Shown here in pieces: positions 1 through 6,228 of a stretch of DNA of 24,664 nt. The translations under genes and the position numbers were made by a program. Source of the stretch: Planctomycetota bacterium (GTDB lineage: Bacteria > Planctomycetota > Phycisphaerae > FEN-1346 > JAACEH01); NCBI GenBank assembly GCA_016935955.1, contig JAFGPY010000228.1, positions 1 through 24,664 on the forward strand, read 5' to 3'. The first letter of the stretch is position 1, and every line of letters starts with the position of its first letter. The notes under the pieces are model-generated. The model was given only the letters and a program-made list of their open reading frames with translations, did not search any database and was not told where the DNA came from.

Positions 1-916
1 GGTCGCTGCGCGTGTGGCGAAGCTCGACGCTGCTGCGGACCGATTCCTGGCACGCGCCGCTGATGAACCCGTAGCGGCGGTCGGCGATGATGATCTCGGC
101 CGTGTCGCCGTAATCGCGCTGGATGTGCTGCCGGGCCCGCTCGACGGCCTCGCGGACGGCGTCCCAGTTGGCGGTCGCGGGACGAACCCTGGTGACCACG
201 GCCGGGTCGTCTTCGAGGAGTTTGACGGCCAACCAGCGGGCGCCGTAAACCGACGTCAGCGCCTCGTTGCCGGCCAGCAGTTCCTCGATGCCGGCCACCT
301 CGCGGTTGATCTCGCGGCCGTAGCCGACCGTCACCGGACGTCGCTGGACCTCGGGTTGCCCGGTGGCCACGGCTACGACCATGTCGAGCAGAGCCTCGGT
401 GCCGCGATCCTTGTGGCCCACGGTCTCGACGATCGGCGCTCCGAGCAGGGCGCTCAGCCGCTCGAGGTCGAACTCCACGCCGCGAGCCCTGGCCGTGTCG
501 CTCATGTTCAGCACGAGCACCAGCGGCAGGCCCAGTTCGATCAGTTGCGTCGTCAGGTAGAGATTGCGCTCGATGTTCGAGGCGTCGATGATGTCGACCA
601 CGACGTCGGGCCGCTGCTCGATCAGGAAGTCGCGGGCCACGCGTTCCTCGATCGAGTAGGCCGTCAGGCTGTAGGTGCCCGGCAGGTCCACGACGTCGAG
701 CTGCCACGGACCGTGACGGCAAGTGCCTTCCTTCTTCTCGACAGTGACGCCGGGATAGTTGCCGACGTGCTGCCGCGCGCCGGTCAGGTTGTTGAACAGC
801 GTGGTCTTGCCGGAGTTGGGATTGCCGGCCAAAGCAACGGTGATGCGTTCGCCACTAACCACGACCGTGTCCTTTACACCCGTCGGTTCGCGATAGAACC
901 GAGGCAATGTGTTCAT
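1..916 (-). CDS. feoB: Fe(II) transporter FeoB, N-terminal 305 residues (C-terminus beyond window)
   Basis: FeoB is the inner-membrane ferrous iron transporter with an N-terminal cytosolic GTPase domain. Read on the minus strand from ATG 916-914, the protein shows G1/P-loop GNPNSGKTT (residues 31-39), the FeoB-typical NYPGVTVEKKEG switch I region, G3 DLPGTYSLTAYS and G4 NMSD. A helical GDP-dissociation-inhibitor-like region follows. The reading frame stays open to base 1, so the membrane channel domain (normally about 400 or more further residues) lies outside the window. FeoA ends 19 bp upstream, and both genes follow a dtxR-family gene, which supports one iron-regulated operon. The start has only a weak ribosome binding site (GGGATTCC), so translational coupling to feoA is likely. 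The family call is very secure. Substrate Fe(II) is inferred from the family. Confidence 0.96.
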   Translation of the reverse strand, partial: MNTLPRFYREPTGVKDTVVVSGERITVALAGNPNSGKTTLFNNLTGARQHVGNYPGVTVEKKEGTCRHGPWQLDVVDLPGTYSLTAYSIEERVARDFLIEQRPDVVVDIIDASNIERNLYLTTQLIELGLPLVLVLNMSDTARARGVEFDLERLSALLGAPIVETVGHKDRGTEALLDMVVAVATGQPEVQRRPVTVGYGREINREVAGIEELLAGNEALTSVYGARWLAVKLLEDDPAVVTRVRPATANWDAVREAVERARQHIQRDYGDTAEIIIADRRYGFISGACQESVRSSVELRHTRSD

Positions 917-935
917 GGAATCCCGCGGCCCGAGG

Positions 936-1151
936 TCAGCGGACCACGATGTGCTCGGCCATGCCGCGACCGAGCATGATGCGCGTGCCCTTGACGGCGA
1001 CGATGAACGGCCCGCGGCCGCCGTTGCGCACGACCTGCAATTCGACGCCCGGCACCAGGCCCATGGCCGTCAGACGACTGCGAAGTCCGCAACCGGCATC
1101 CACGCGAACCAGGCGGACGGTCTTGCCCTCTGTGACCCCAGACAGCGACAT
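936..1151 (-). CDS. feoA: FeoA family SH3-like cytosolic protein
   Basis: This is a 71-residue protein with the FeoA core: a start MSLSGVTEGKT, the central motif RSRLTAMGLVPG (compare the family's 'L..lGl.pG'), then GPFIVAVKGTRIMLGR and a C-terminal IVVR strand. FeoA is a small SH3-fold protein that assists FeoB in Fe(II) uptake. The ATG at 1151-1149 was chosen because GAGGAGAGGG lies just upstream and because the conserved domain begins here; the open frame runs on to 1286 but that extension is basic, low-quality sequence. It lies between the dtxR-like gene (44 bp away) and feoB (19 bp away) in the same direction, as expected for a feoAB operon. Confidence 0.93.
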   Translation of the reverse strand: MSLSGVTEGKTVRLVRVDAGCGLRSRLTAMGLVPGVELQVVRNGGRGPFIVAVKGTRIMLGRGMAEHIVVR

Positions 1152-1195
1152 CACTGCCCTCTCCTCTACTGGCGCCGCACGACAGCGGCAATCGT

Positions 1196-1666
1196 TCAAC
1201 CGTTGCCGCGCTTGGGCTTCTTGGCCCGCTTGCCGCGCGGACGGGTCAGGAACTCGTTCAGCTTCTTCTGCAACGCGGGCGGCCATTGGGCCACGAAGCC
1301 CGCGAAATCCGTCAGCCGCTCGAGCACCACGTTATCCACCACGTGCTCCATGCGACAGGCATTGGCCTCGGCGACGCCGGGCTTCAGGCCCAGCACCTCC
1401 GTCAAAAATCGGCGTAGCACCTCGTGTCGCTCGCTGATCCCGGCGGCCGCCTTGCGGCCCCGGCCGGTCAGCGTGACGTGCTGGTAGGGATCGTAGTTGA
1501 CCATTTTGCGGTCGGACAGCGTCTTCAGCGCCCCCGTGACGGCCGATTTGCTGACCTTGAGCTGCGCGGCGATGTCGCTAACTCGGGCCTCGCCGCTCTC
1601 ACGCTCCAGACCCAGGATGGCTTCGAGGTAGTCTTCCAACGAGGATGTCAGGTTGGTGCGGCCCAT
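1196..1666 (-). CDS. DtxR/MntR-family metal-dependent transcriptional repressor
   Basis: This 156-residue protein has the DtxR order: N-terminal winged helix (SSLEDYLEAILGLERESGEA, then VSDIAAQLKVSKSAVTGALK as recognition helix, then VNYDPYQHVTLTGRG as wing) and a helical dimerisation/metal-binding domain. The motif ACRMEHVVD gives Cys104, Glu107 and His108, equivalent to the Cys-x-x-Glu-His metal ligands of DtxR/IdeR. There is no third SH3-like domain, so it is a short MntR-sized form, and it ends in a basic tail (KKPKRGNG). ATG 1666 is preceded by AAGGAGA; an upstream in-frame ATG at 1705 is possible but has no better site. It is the first gene of a probable dtxR-feoA-feoB operon, which makes iron more likely than manganese as co-repressor. 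An inverted repeat in its promoter suggests autoregulation. Confidence 0.92.
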   Translation of the reverse strand: MGRTNLTSSLEDYLEAILGLERESGEARVSDIAAQLKVSKSAVTGALKTLSDRKMVNYDPYQHVTLTGRGRKAAAGISERHEVLRRFLTEVLGLKPGVAEANACRMEHVVDNVVLERLTDFAGFVAQWPPALQKKLNEFLTRPRGKRAKKPKRGNG

Positions 1667-1727
1667 GCGGTCTCCTTGCCAGAAAGGCCCGCCCGCCACG
1701 GTCACCGCCGGCAGGTCCGGCCATAAA

Positions 1728-1743
1728 GTTAACCTTGCTTAAC
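1728..1743. promoter_or_regulatory. Probable DtxR-type operator (perfect inverted repeat at the transcription start)
   Basis: GTTAACCTTGCTTAAC has perfect 5-bp arms (GTTAA/TTAAC) around a 6-bp centre. It directly abuts the -10 hexamer, so it would cover the transcription start of the dtxR-feoAB promoter. The AT-rich TTAA half-sites recall DtxR/IdeR-type boxes, though the match to the classical 19-bp consensus is only partial. Autorepression by the downstream repressor is inferred from position. Confidence 0.55.
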
Positions 1744-1771
1744 ATTGTACACCAGGGCGGCCTTTCTGCAA
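1744..1771 (-). promoter_or_regulatory. Sigma70-type promoter of the dtxR-feoAB operon
   Basis: Read on the minus strand, TTGCAG (1771-1766) and TACAAT (1749-1744) are separated by 16 bp. They lie about 80 bp upstream of the dtxR start, in an AT-richer patch of otherwise GC-rich sequence. The assignment is by eye from hexamer match and spacing; the adjoining inverted repeat strengthens it. Confidence 0.6.
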
Positions 1772-1890
1772 GCCGAAAAACCGACAATCGCATTTCGTGA
1801 CCGGCAGGGCCGGTTTTCACGTAACGCAGGCCGGCGGCCGCGGTTAGTATGGTGCACGACCCGAACGCGGCACATGGAGAGGATTCACGA

Positions 1891-3084
1891 ATGAGGCAAG
1901 GCGCGGCGAAGGCGATTCTGACAATGGCGGTCGCGGCACTTGCGGCCTCCGGCGGCATGGCGGCCGAAACCAAGGTCGGCCCACGGGGTCAGGTGATCGT
2001 CGACGGCAAGCCGACGATCCCGCTGGCCGTCTGGGTCCAGCCGCAGTACACGTTCGCCCACCACCGCCAACTGGGCCTCAACCTGCTTATCAACCCGCAC
2101 GTCGAGCGCGGAGCGTTCCGCGACAAGCCGCCGAGCGTCTTCCCGGCAGCCGAGGCGTCCCGCCTGGCCGTCGTCCAGGACTACGATGCCGGGGCCGCCA
2201 AGGAAGCCGCCCTCTGGGGCTGGAACGGCGGCGTGATGGTTCCCGGGCGGCTGGATCGCATCAAACAATCGTACGAGTCGCTGCGGGCCAAGGACCCGGG
2301 CCGCCTGGTCATGTTCAACATCAGCATTCACGATTTCCTCGACGGTCAGGAGCCGCAGTTCTACCGCGACGCCCTGCCCTACACCAACGCCGTGATCTCG
2401 CACGTCTGGCCTGAACTCAGCGGTCTCGAAACGCCCAACCTGCGGAACGTGGCCGCTTTTGTCGACCGCGTTCGCGAGTACTGCAAGGACCGTCCGGGCG
2501 GCGAGGTCAGCATCTGGCCCGACATCAACCCGCACGAATGGCACAACAAACCGGCCCACGGCGGCCGCCGCTACCCGGCCCCGACCCGCGAGCAGTTGCG
2601 GTTCCAGATCTGGCTGGCCCTGATCCACGGAGCCGACGGCATCTGCTTCTTCCCGATCTCGTTCGACCCGTTCGTCTTCTGCCAGATTCCCGCCCAGAAC
2701 GAGGAGGAGATCGCCCGGAACACGCAACTGATCGAGCGGCTGACGCCCGTCCTGACGGCCGACGAATCGGACCTCGCCCTCAGCGTCGCGTCCGACCGGC
2801 CCGACGGCATCGTCGACTTCACGACGCGCCGCCTCGGCGACCGGCACTACGTCTTCCTGCTCAACGGGCAGGACGCCCCGCAGACCGTCCGCCTCAAGGC
2901 CCCCGGCCTCGGCACGTCGCTTGCGATGACCGACGAGATTGCCGGCAAACCGGTGGCCGCCGCTGACGGCGAGCACGTTGAGGCCCTGAAGCCGCTGGAG
3001 CTTCGCATCTGGCGTCTGTCGCCTGCCGCCGCCAAGATCAGTAATCCTGACGCCGCCAGTGGGGACGGACCGAAGGGCGATTGA
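1891..3084 (+). CDS. Exported TIM-barrel glycosidase-like protein, function unknown
   Basis: This is a 397-residue protein. ATG 1891 is chosen because GGAGAGG precedes it and because it begins a clear Sec signal (MRQGAAKAILTMAVAALAAS, likely cut after GGMAAE). The mature part opens with VIVDGKPTIPLAVWVQPQY, a strand pattern common in (beta/alpha)8 glycoside-hydrolase-like proteins of planctomycetes. Later segments VISHVWPELSG, VSIWPDINPHEW and IWLALIHGADGICFFPISF look like barrel strands, with acidic residues at Glu/Asp positions that could be catalytic. The last 100 residues (YVFLLNGQDAPQTVRLKAPG to PLELRIWRL) look like a C-terminal beta-sandwich. I cannot assign a CAZy family or substrate. 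It stands alone between the feo operon (divergent) and the tetR operon. Confidence 0.75.
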   Translation: MRQGAAKAILTMAVAALAASGGMAAETKVGPRGQVIVDGKPTIPLAVWVQPQYTFAHHRQLGLNLLINPHVERGAFRDKPPSVFPAAEASRLAVVQDYDAGAAKEAALWGWNGGVMVPGRLDRIKQSYESLRAKDPGRLVMFNISIHDFLDGQEPQFYRDALPYTNAVISHVWPELSGLETPNLRNVAAFVDRVREYCKDRPGGEVSIWPDINPHEWHNKPAHGGRRYPAPTREQLRFQIWLALIHGADGICFFPISFDPFVFCQIPAQNEEEIARNTQLIERLTPVLTADESDLALSVASDRPDGIVDFTTRRLGDRHYVFLLNGQDAPQTVRLKAPGLGTSLAMTDEIAGKPVAAADGEHVEALKPLELRIWRLSPAAAKISNPDAASGDGPKGD

Positions 3085-3120
3085 GCGGTCGTGCGCAAGT
3101 GTCGCGGGAGCCATCGGCAG

Positions 3121-3155
3121 AAGCATGGCGGCAGACAACGGCCGCCATGGCACCC
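3121..3155 (-). repeat. Intergenic palindromic repeat, family A copy 1
   Basis: The plus strand has CATGGCGGC (3124-3132), an 8-nt loop and GCCGCCATG (3141-3149), a perfect 9-bp stem, followed by GCACCC. Read on the minus strand the unit begins GGGTGCCATGGC and ends GCCATGCTT, which matches the two copies at 18295-18324 and 18451-18480. It lies 37 bp after the glycosidase-like gene. It may stop transcription, although no T-tract follows. Confidence 0.7.
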
Positions 3156-3317
3156 ACGTTAAGAAAGCCTCCTGGCATTGATTGGCGTACAGACCAGGCC
3201 CCGGAGCTAGCGCTGCGGCAATGTCGACATCCGGTGGCAAACCGGAGGTCCCCATGTCCCGGGCTTAGTACCAAGGCACTGCATCCCATTTCCATACAAC
3301 ACCTTAGGTTTTTGTAA

Positions 3318-3346
3318 TTGACACGACAGGGTCTGGCCGATATCGT
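3318..3346 (+). promoter_or_regulatory. Sigma70-type promoter of the tetR-lipid operon
   Basis: TTGACA (3318-3323) is a consensus -35 box, followed after 17 bp by TATCGT (3341-3346). It sits 33 bp before the tetR start codon, in an AT-rich patch, with the TetR-type palindrome three bases downstream of the -10 box. Confidence 0.7.
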
Positions 3347-3348
3347 AA

Positions 3349-3364
3349 GTGAGTGCTCACTCAC
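3349..3364. promoter_or_regulatory. TetR-type operator (perfect 16-bp palindrome)
   Basis: GTGAGTGCTCACTCAC consists of perfect 7-bp arms (GTGAGTG/CACTCAC) around CT. TGAGTG...CACTCA is a common form of TetR-family operators. It covers the expected transcription start of the tetR promoter and ends 14 bp before the start codon, so autorepression is very likely. Confidence 0.75.
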
Positions 3365-3378
3365 CTTGGAGGCCGGCT

Positions 3379-4014
3379 ATGGACGAGAAGCCTTCCGGAC
3401 TGGACCGAATCAACGCGGCGGCCGTGCGACTGATCGGGCTTCGCGGGTTCGCCGAGGCGACCACCCAGGGAATCGCCAAGGCCGCGAAGGTCTCCGAGGG
3501 GCTCATCTACCGTTACTACGACACCAAGCCCAAGCTCGGGCTGGGACTGTTCCGCAGACATTACCAGGAGGTGCTCGCCCGGCTGAAGGCGGCGCGCCAG
3601 GCCCATGACGATCCGGTGGACGGTCTGCGGGCCGTGGCCATGGCCTTCTTTACCTGGTACGACGAGAACCCGGACGTGGCGCGGTTCCTGCTGAAGACGC
3701 ACAGCGAGTTTCTGCAGCAGGCCGACGACGGGCAGGAGCTGATGAAGCTGGTCGGCGACGGCATGAAGGAAGTCCTCGGCGAGGATCTGTTCGCCCTCTT
3801 CCCGAGCGACCTCCTGTCGGCCATGGTCCTCGGCGCGTTTCTGCAGGTGGCCGTCGAGTGCATGCACGGGCAGATCGAGGGACCCCTGGCCCCGCGAATG
3901 GAACCGATCATCGACGCCATGGCCGCCTACGTTCAGGAAGCCCTCGGCCCGGAGACGACGCAGTCCGAGTCCGGCGGCGACGGTCAAGCCGAGGCGCGAT
4001 CGGCCGAGCAGTAG
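3379..4014 (+). CDS. TetR/AcrR-family transcriptional regulator
   Basis: This is a 211-residue regulator. The N-terminal helix-turn-helix is clear: INAAAVRLIGLRGFAEATTQ then GIAKAAKVSEGLIYRYYDTK, the canonical TetR recognition-helix pattern ending in Y-x-Y-Y. The rest (residues about 60-190) is the helical ligand-binding/dimerisation domain, with no recognisable effector signature, and the last 20 residues are polar and likely disordered. ATG 3379 has GGAGG at 3367-3371. A GTG start ten codons earlier would lie inside the operator palindrome and is less likely. The lipid genes begin 166 bp downstream on the same strand, so it probably controls them as well as itself. The ligand may be a lipid or fatty acid derivative, but that is inference only. 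Confidence 0.93.
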   Translation: MDEKPSGLDRINAAAVRLIGLRGFAEATTQGIAKAAKVSEGLIYRYYDTKPKLGLGLFRRHYQEVLARLKAARQAHDDPVDGLRAVAMAFFTWYDENPDVARFLLKTHSEFLQQADDGQELMKLVGDGMKEVLGEDLFALFPSDLLSAMVLGAFLQVAVECMHGQIEGPLAPRMEPIIDAMAAYVQEALGPETTQSESGGDGQAEARSAEQ

Positions 4015-4179
4015 GAAGCGAGCCGCGCGGCTCCCCGGTGCGGAAACAGGTCGGTGCGACGGTGCGGGGCCGGACCTGTGTGATTGATCGAGTACATTGC
4101 CATCGTGTGCCCGAAGCTTCCGGGCGAGGACGCTGCAGACGCGCAGTCGTAACGGCGAGTTCGTCTGGAGGAGTCGGCC
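4015..4179 (+). other. Spacer between tetR and the lipid genes, with inverted repeats
   Basis: No gene is seen. GAGCCGCGCGGCTC (4020-4033) is a perfect palindrome just after the tetR stop, and a second pair of arms, ACAGGTC and GACCTGT, brackets a GC-rich loop further on. These may attenuate or process the transcript between regulator and lipid genes. No convincing second promoter and no second copy of the TetR palindrome were found. Confidence 0.4.
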
Positions 4180-5295
4180 ATGGGTATGTACCTGCTGAAG
4201 TTCCCCTATCGCAGAATCCTCACTCCGCTGGCCCGCCGACTGCGGTGGCTGAATCCCAACGTCGTCAGCTATGCGGCCGTACCCGTTGCGGCCGCGACGG
4301 GCTGGTGCTTCTACCGCGCCCACGAAGTGCCGTGGCTGCTCCTTGCGGCCATCGCACTGACGCTGCTGCGGATGACGCTCAACACGCTCGACGGCATCAT
4401 GGCCCTCGATCGCGGCAAGTCGTCGCTGACCGGCGAGATCGTCAACGCCCTGCCCGACCGCTACGCCGATCTGTTCGTGCTGGCGGGCGTCGCGCTGTCG
4501 CCGCTGTGCCGCCCGTGGCTTGGCCTGGCGGCCATTGCCTCGATGGCCCTGGTCAGTTACACGGGCATGCTCGGTAAGGCGCTGGGCGTTTCGTGGCAAC
4601 ATCACGGCCCCCTGGGCAAAGTCGAGCGACTGATCCTGCTGATGGTGGCTGCCGGGGTTCAGTTCTTCGTGCTTCGCAGCGGCCGGCAACCGGCATGGTT
4701 CGCCATCGAAGCCACGCCCATGGAATGGGCGATGGGACTGTTCGTCGTGCTGGGACAGGTCTGCGTGCTTGCCCGACTGCGGGGACAGTTGCGAGAGATT
4801 GCCCGCAAGGAGGCCTCCGAGCGACTCGACGCGACGCGCAACCAGGACCGCGCCGTCGTGGTCTTCGACTCCGACACCGGCAACACCCGCCAGGTGGCCG
4901 AGCACATTGCGGCCGGCCTCGGCTGTCCGGCCGTCAGCGTCGCAGAGGCCGGGGACCTCTCGGGCTGCGAGTTGGTGGTGCTGGGGTCGCCCAACATCCG
5001 CAAGGCGCCGTCGGCCTCCGTGCAGCGGCTGCTGTCGCAGAGCCAGTCGCGACCGAAGCGGCTGGCCGTCTTCACCACGTTCGGCATGCCCGTCTGGGGA
5101 CAGATCTCCTCGCCGGCCTGCCTGAAGGCCATGGCTGCGGCGTGGCGGATGAGGCCCGTCGGCCGGTTCAGTTGTCCAGGCCGTCACCGCAAGTACCGAA
5201 CCTACGGCGGCCACCCGAACAAGGCCGACCTGCTTTCGGCGTTTCTGTTCGGACTGAAGCTTTCCAGGACGCTCGACAACGGGCACGGAGCCTGA
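4180..5295 (+). CDS. YnbA-like CDP-alcohol phosphatidyltransferase fused to a C-terminal flavodoxin domain
   Basis: This is a 371-residue two-domain protein starting at ATG 4180 (GGAGGAG upstream). Residues 1 to about 205 are a membrane CDP-alcohol phosphatidyltransferase with five to six hydrophobic segments. The signature region runs N68-x2-D71-G72-x2-A75-x9-G85-x3-N89-x3-D93. Compared with the usual D-x2-DG-x2-AR-x8-9-G-x3-D-x3-D, two metal-ligand Asp are Asn and the Arg is Leu. E. coli YnbA, as I recall its sequence, carries the same two Asn, so this looks like a subfamily trait. A short basic linker leads to residues 224-371, a flavodoxin fold: FMN-phosphate loop DSDTGNT (230-236), ELVVLGSPNIRKAPS, AVFTTFG and a C-terminal GHPNKADLLSAF. 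The frame is continuous through the junction. Fusion of these two domains is, to my knowledge, unusual. It would couple a redox-active FMN domain to phospholipid headgroup transfer. The alcohol substrate is unknown. Confidence 0.9.
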   Translation: MGMYLLKFPYRRILTPLARRLRWLNPNVVSYAAVPVAAATGWCFYRAHEVPWLLLAAIALTLLRMTLNTLDGIMALDRGKSSLTGEIVNALPDRYADLFVLAGVALSPLCRPWLGLAAIASMALVSYTGMLGKALGVSWQHHGPLGKVERLILLMVAAGVQFFVLRSGRQPAWFAIEATPMEWAMGLFVVLGQVCVLARLRGQLREIARKEASERLDATRNQDRAVVVFDSDTGNTRQVAEHIAAGLGCPAVSVAEAGDLSGCELVVLGSPNIRKAPSASVQRLLSQSQSRPKRLAVFTTFGMPVWGQISSPACLKAMAAAWRMRPVGRFSCPGRHRKYRTYGGHPNKADLLSAFLFGLKLSRTLDNGHGA

Positions 5296-5298
5296 CGC

Positions 5299-6228
5299 AT
5301 GGAACTTCCCGGCGAGACATGGCAGCAGATGCTGCTTCTGGTGTGGGCCGTGCTGCTGGCTGCGGCCGCACCGCTGGGCGTCCTGTCGCTCGTGCGACGG
5401 CGGCGCGGCAAACCGGTCAAGCCCATGTGGATCAAGTACGCCTCATGGTTCGCCCTCGTCCCGGCAATGACGGTGCCGATGCTCCTCGGACGCGTCTGGG
5501 CCCAGGCGGCATTCCTTGCGGCCTCGCTGTACGCCTTCGAGGAGTATGCGCGGCTCGTCGGCCTGCGGAGCCATCGCCTGCACCTCTGGCTGGCGCGGGT
5601 CTGCATCGCGGCCATCTACGTGCCGGTGTTCCTCGGCAACTACGGCCTGTTCACGGCCATGCCGGCCTATCTGCTCTTGCCGGTCCTGCTGCTGCCCATC
5701 CTGCGGGACACCTACGAGGGAATGCTCCGGGTCTGCGGCCTGACGCTGCTGGGCCTGGTCTACTTCGGCTGGTTCCTGGCCCACCTGGCCTTCCTCGTCA
5801 ATGCCGACACGGGGCGGCAATGGGTCATCGCTTTCCTGATGGTCGTCGTGGTCAACGACGCCTCGGCGTACCTGGTGGGATCGAACCTGGGCCGGCGGCC
5901 GCTGTCGCCCAACCTGAGCCCGAATAAGACCGTCGAAGGTTTCCTGGGCGCCGCCGTGATCACTGTCGGGGCGACCTTCGCCGTGCGATTCGCCCTGAGC
6001 GGACTGGCGTGGCCGTGGACGCTGCTGCTCGGACTGGTGCTGGCCCTGGCGGGAACGTGCGGCGACCTGGCCGTGTCGCTGATCAAACGCGACGTCCACG
6101 CCAAGGACAGCGGCTGGCTCATCCCGGGACACGGCGGGCTGTTGGATCGGCTCGACAGCATCCTGTTTGCGGCCCCGGTCTTCTTTCACTTCATGAGGCA
6201 CTACTCGGCCCAGGGAACTCTGCCATGA
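5299..6228 (+). CDS. CdsA-like phosphatidate cytidylyltransferase (YnbB-like)
   Basis: The family makes CDP-diacylglycerol from phosphatidate and CTP in the membrane. The 309-residue protein has many hydrophobic segments and ends with a full CdsA signature: S260-L-I-K-R, K269-D-S-G, P276-G-H-G-G and D283-R-L-D286. The upstream segment SNLGRRPLSPNLSPNKTVEG is also typical. The start ATG lies 3 bp after the stop of the phosphatidyltransferase-flavodoxin gene, and the stop overlaps the next start (ATGA at 6225-6228), so these genes are translationally coupled. Its product is the substrate the upstream enzyme would need, which makes the pair self-contained. It is most likely a dedicated second copy beside a housekeeping cdsA elsewhere, as E. 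coli YnbB is. That point is inferred. Confidence 0.93.
   Translation: MELPGETWQQMLLLVWAVLLAAAAPLGVLSLVRRRRGKPVKPMWIKYASWFALVPAMTVPMLLGRVWAQAAFLAASLYAFEEYARLVGLRSHRLHLWLARVCIAAIYVPVFLGNYGLFTAMPAYLLLPVLLLPILRDTYEGMLRVCGLTLLGLVYFGWFLAHLAFLVNADTGRQWVIAFLMVVVVNDASAYLVGSNLGRRPLSPNLSPNKTVEGFLGAAVITVGATFAVRFALSGLAWPWTLLLGLVLALAGTCGDLAVSLIKRDVHAKDSGWLIPGHGGLLDRLDSILFAAPVFFHFMRHYSAQGTLP

Noticed and set aside
1885..3255. A 456-codon minus-strand open frame opposite the glycosidase-like gene
   Set aside because: The plus-strand gene has a signal peptide and ribosome site; the minus-strand translation is repetitive Val/Asp/Arg/Gln sequence typical of an antisense shadow.
3081..3317. A 78-codon plus-strand frame between the glycosidase-like gene and tetR
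   Set aside because: It spans the family A hairpin and AT-rich promoter-proximal DNA, overlaps the upstream stop and has no protein-like pattern.
4381..4458. Reading the Asn-substituted phosphatidyltransferase as a dead enzyme
   Set aside because: The other motif residues are intact, the gene is in a tightly coupled operon, and the same Asn substitutions are recalled in E. coli YnbA.
3361..5286. A 641-codon minus-strand open frame opposite tetR and the phosphatidyltransferase-flavodoxin gene
   Set aside because: Low-complexity translation, no ribosome site, and it lies exactly opposite two genes with firm domain evidence.
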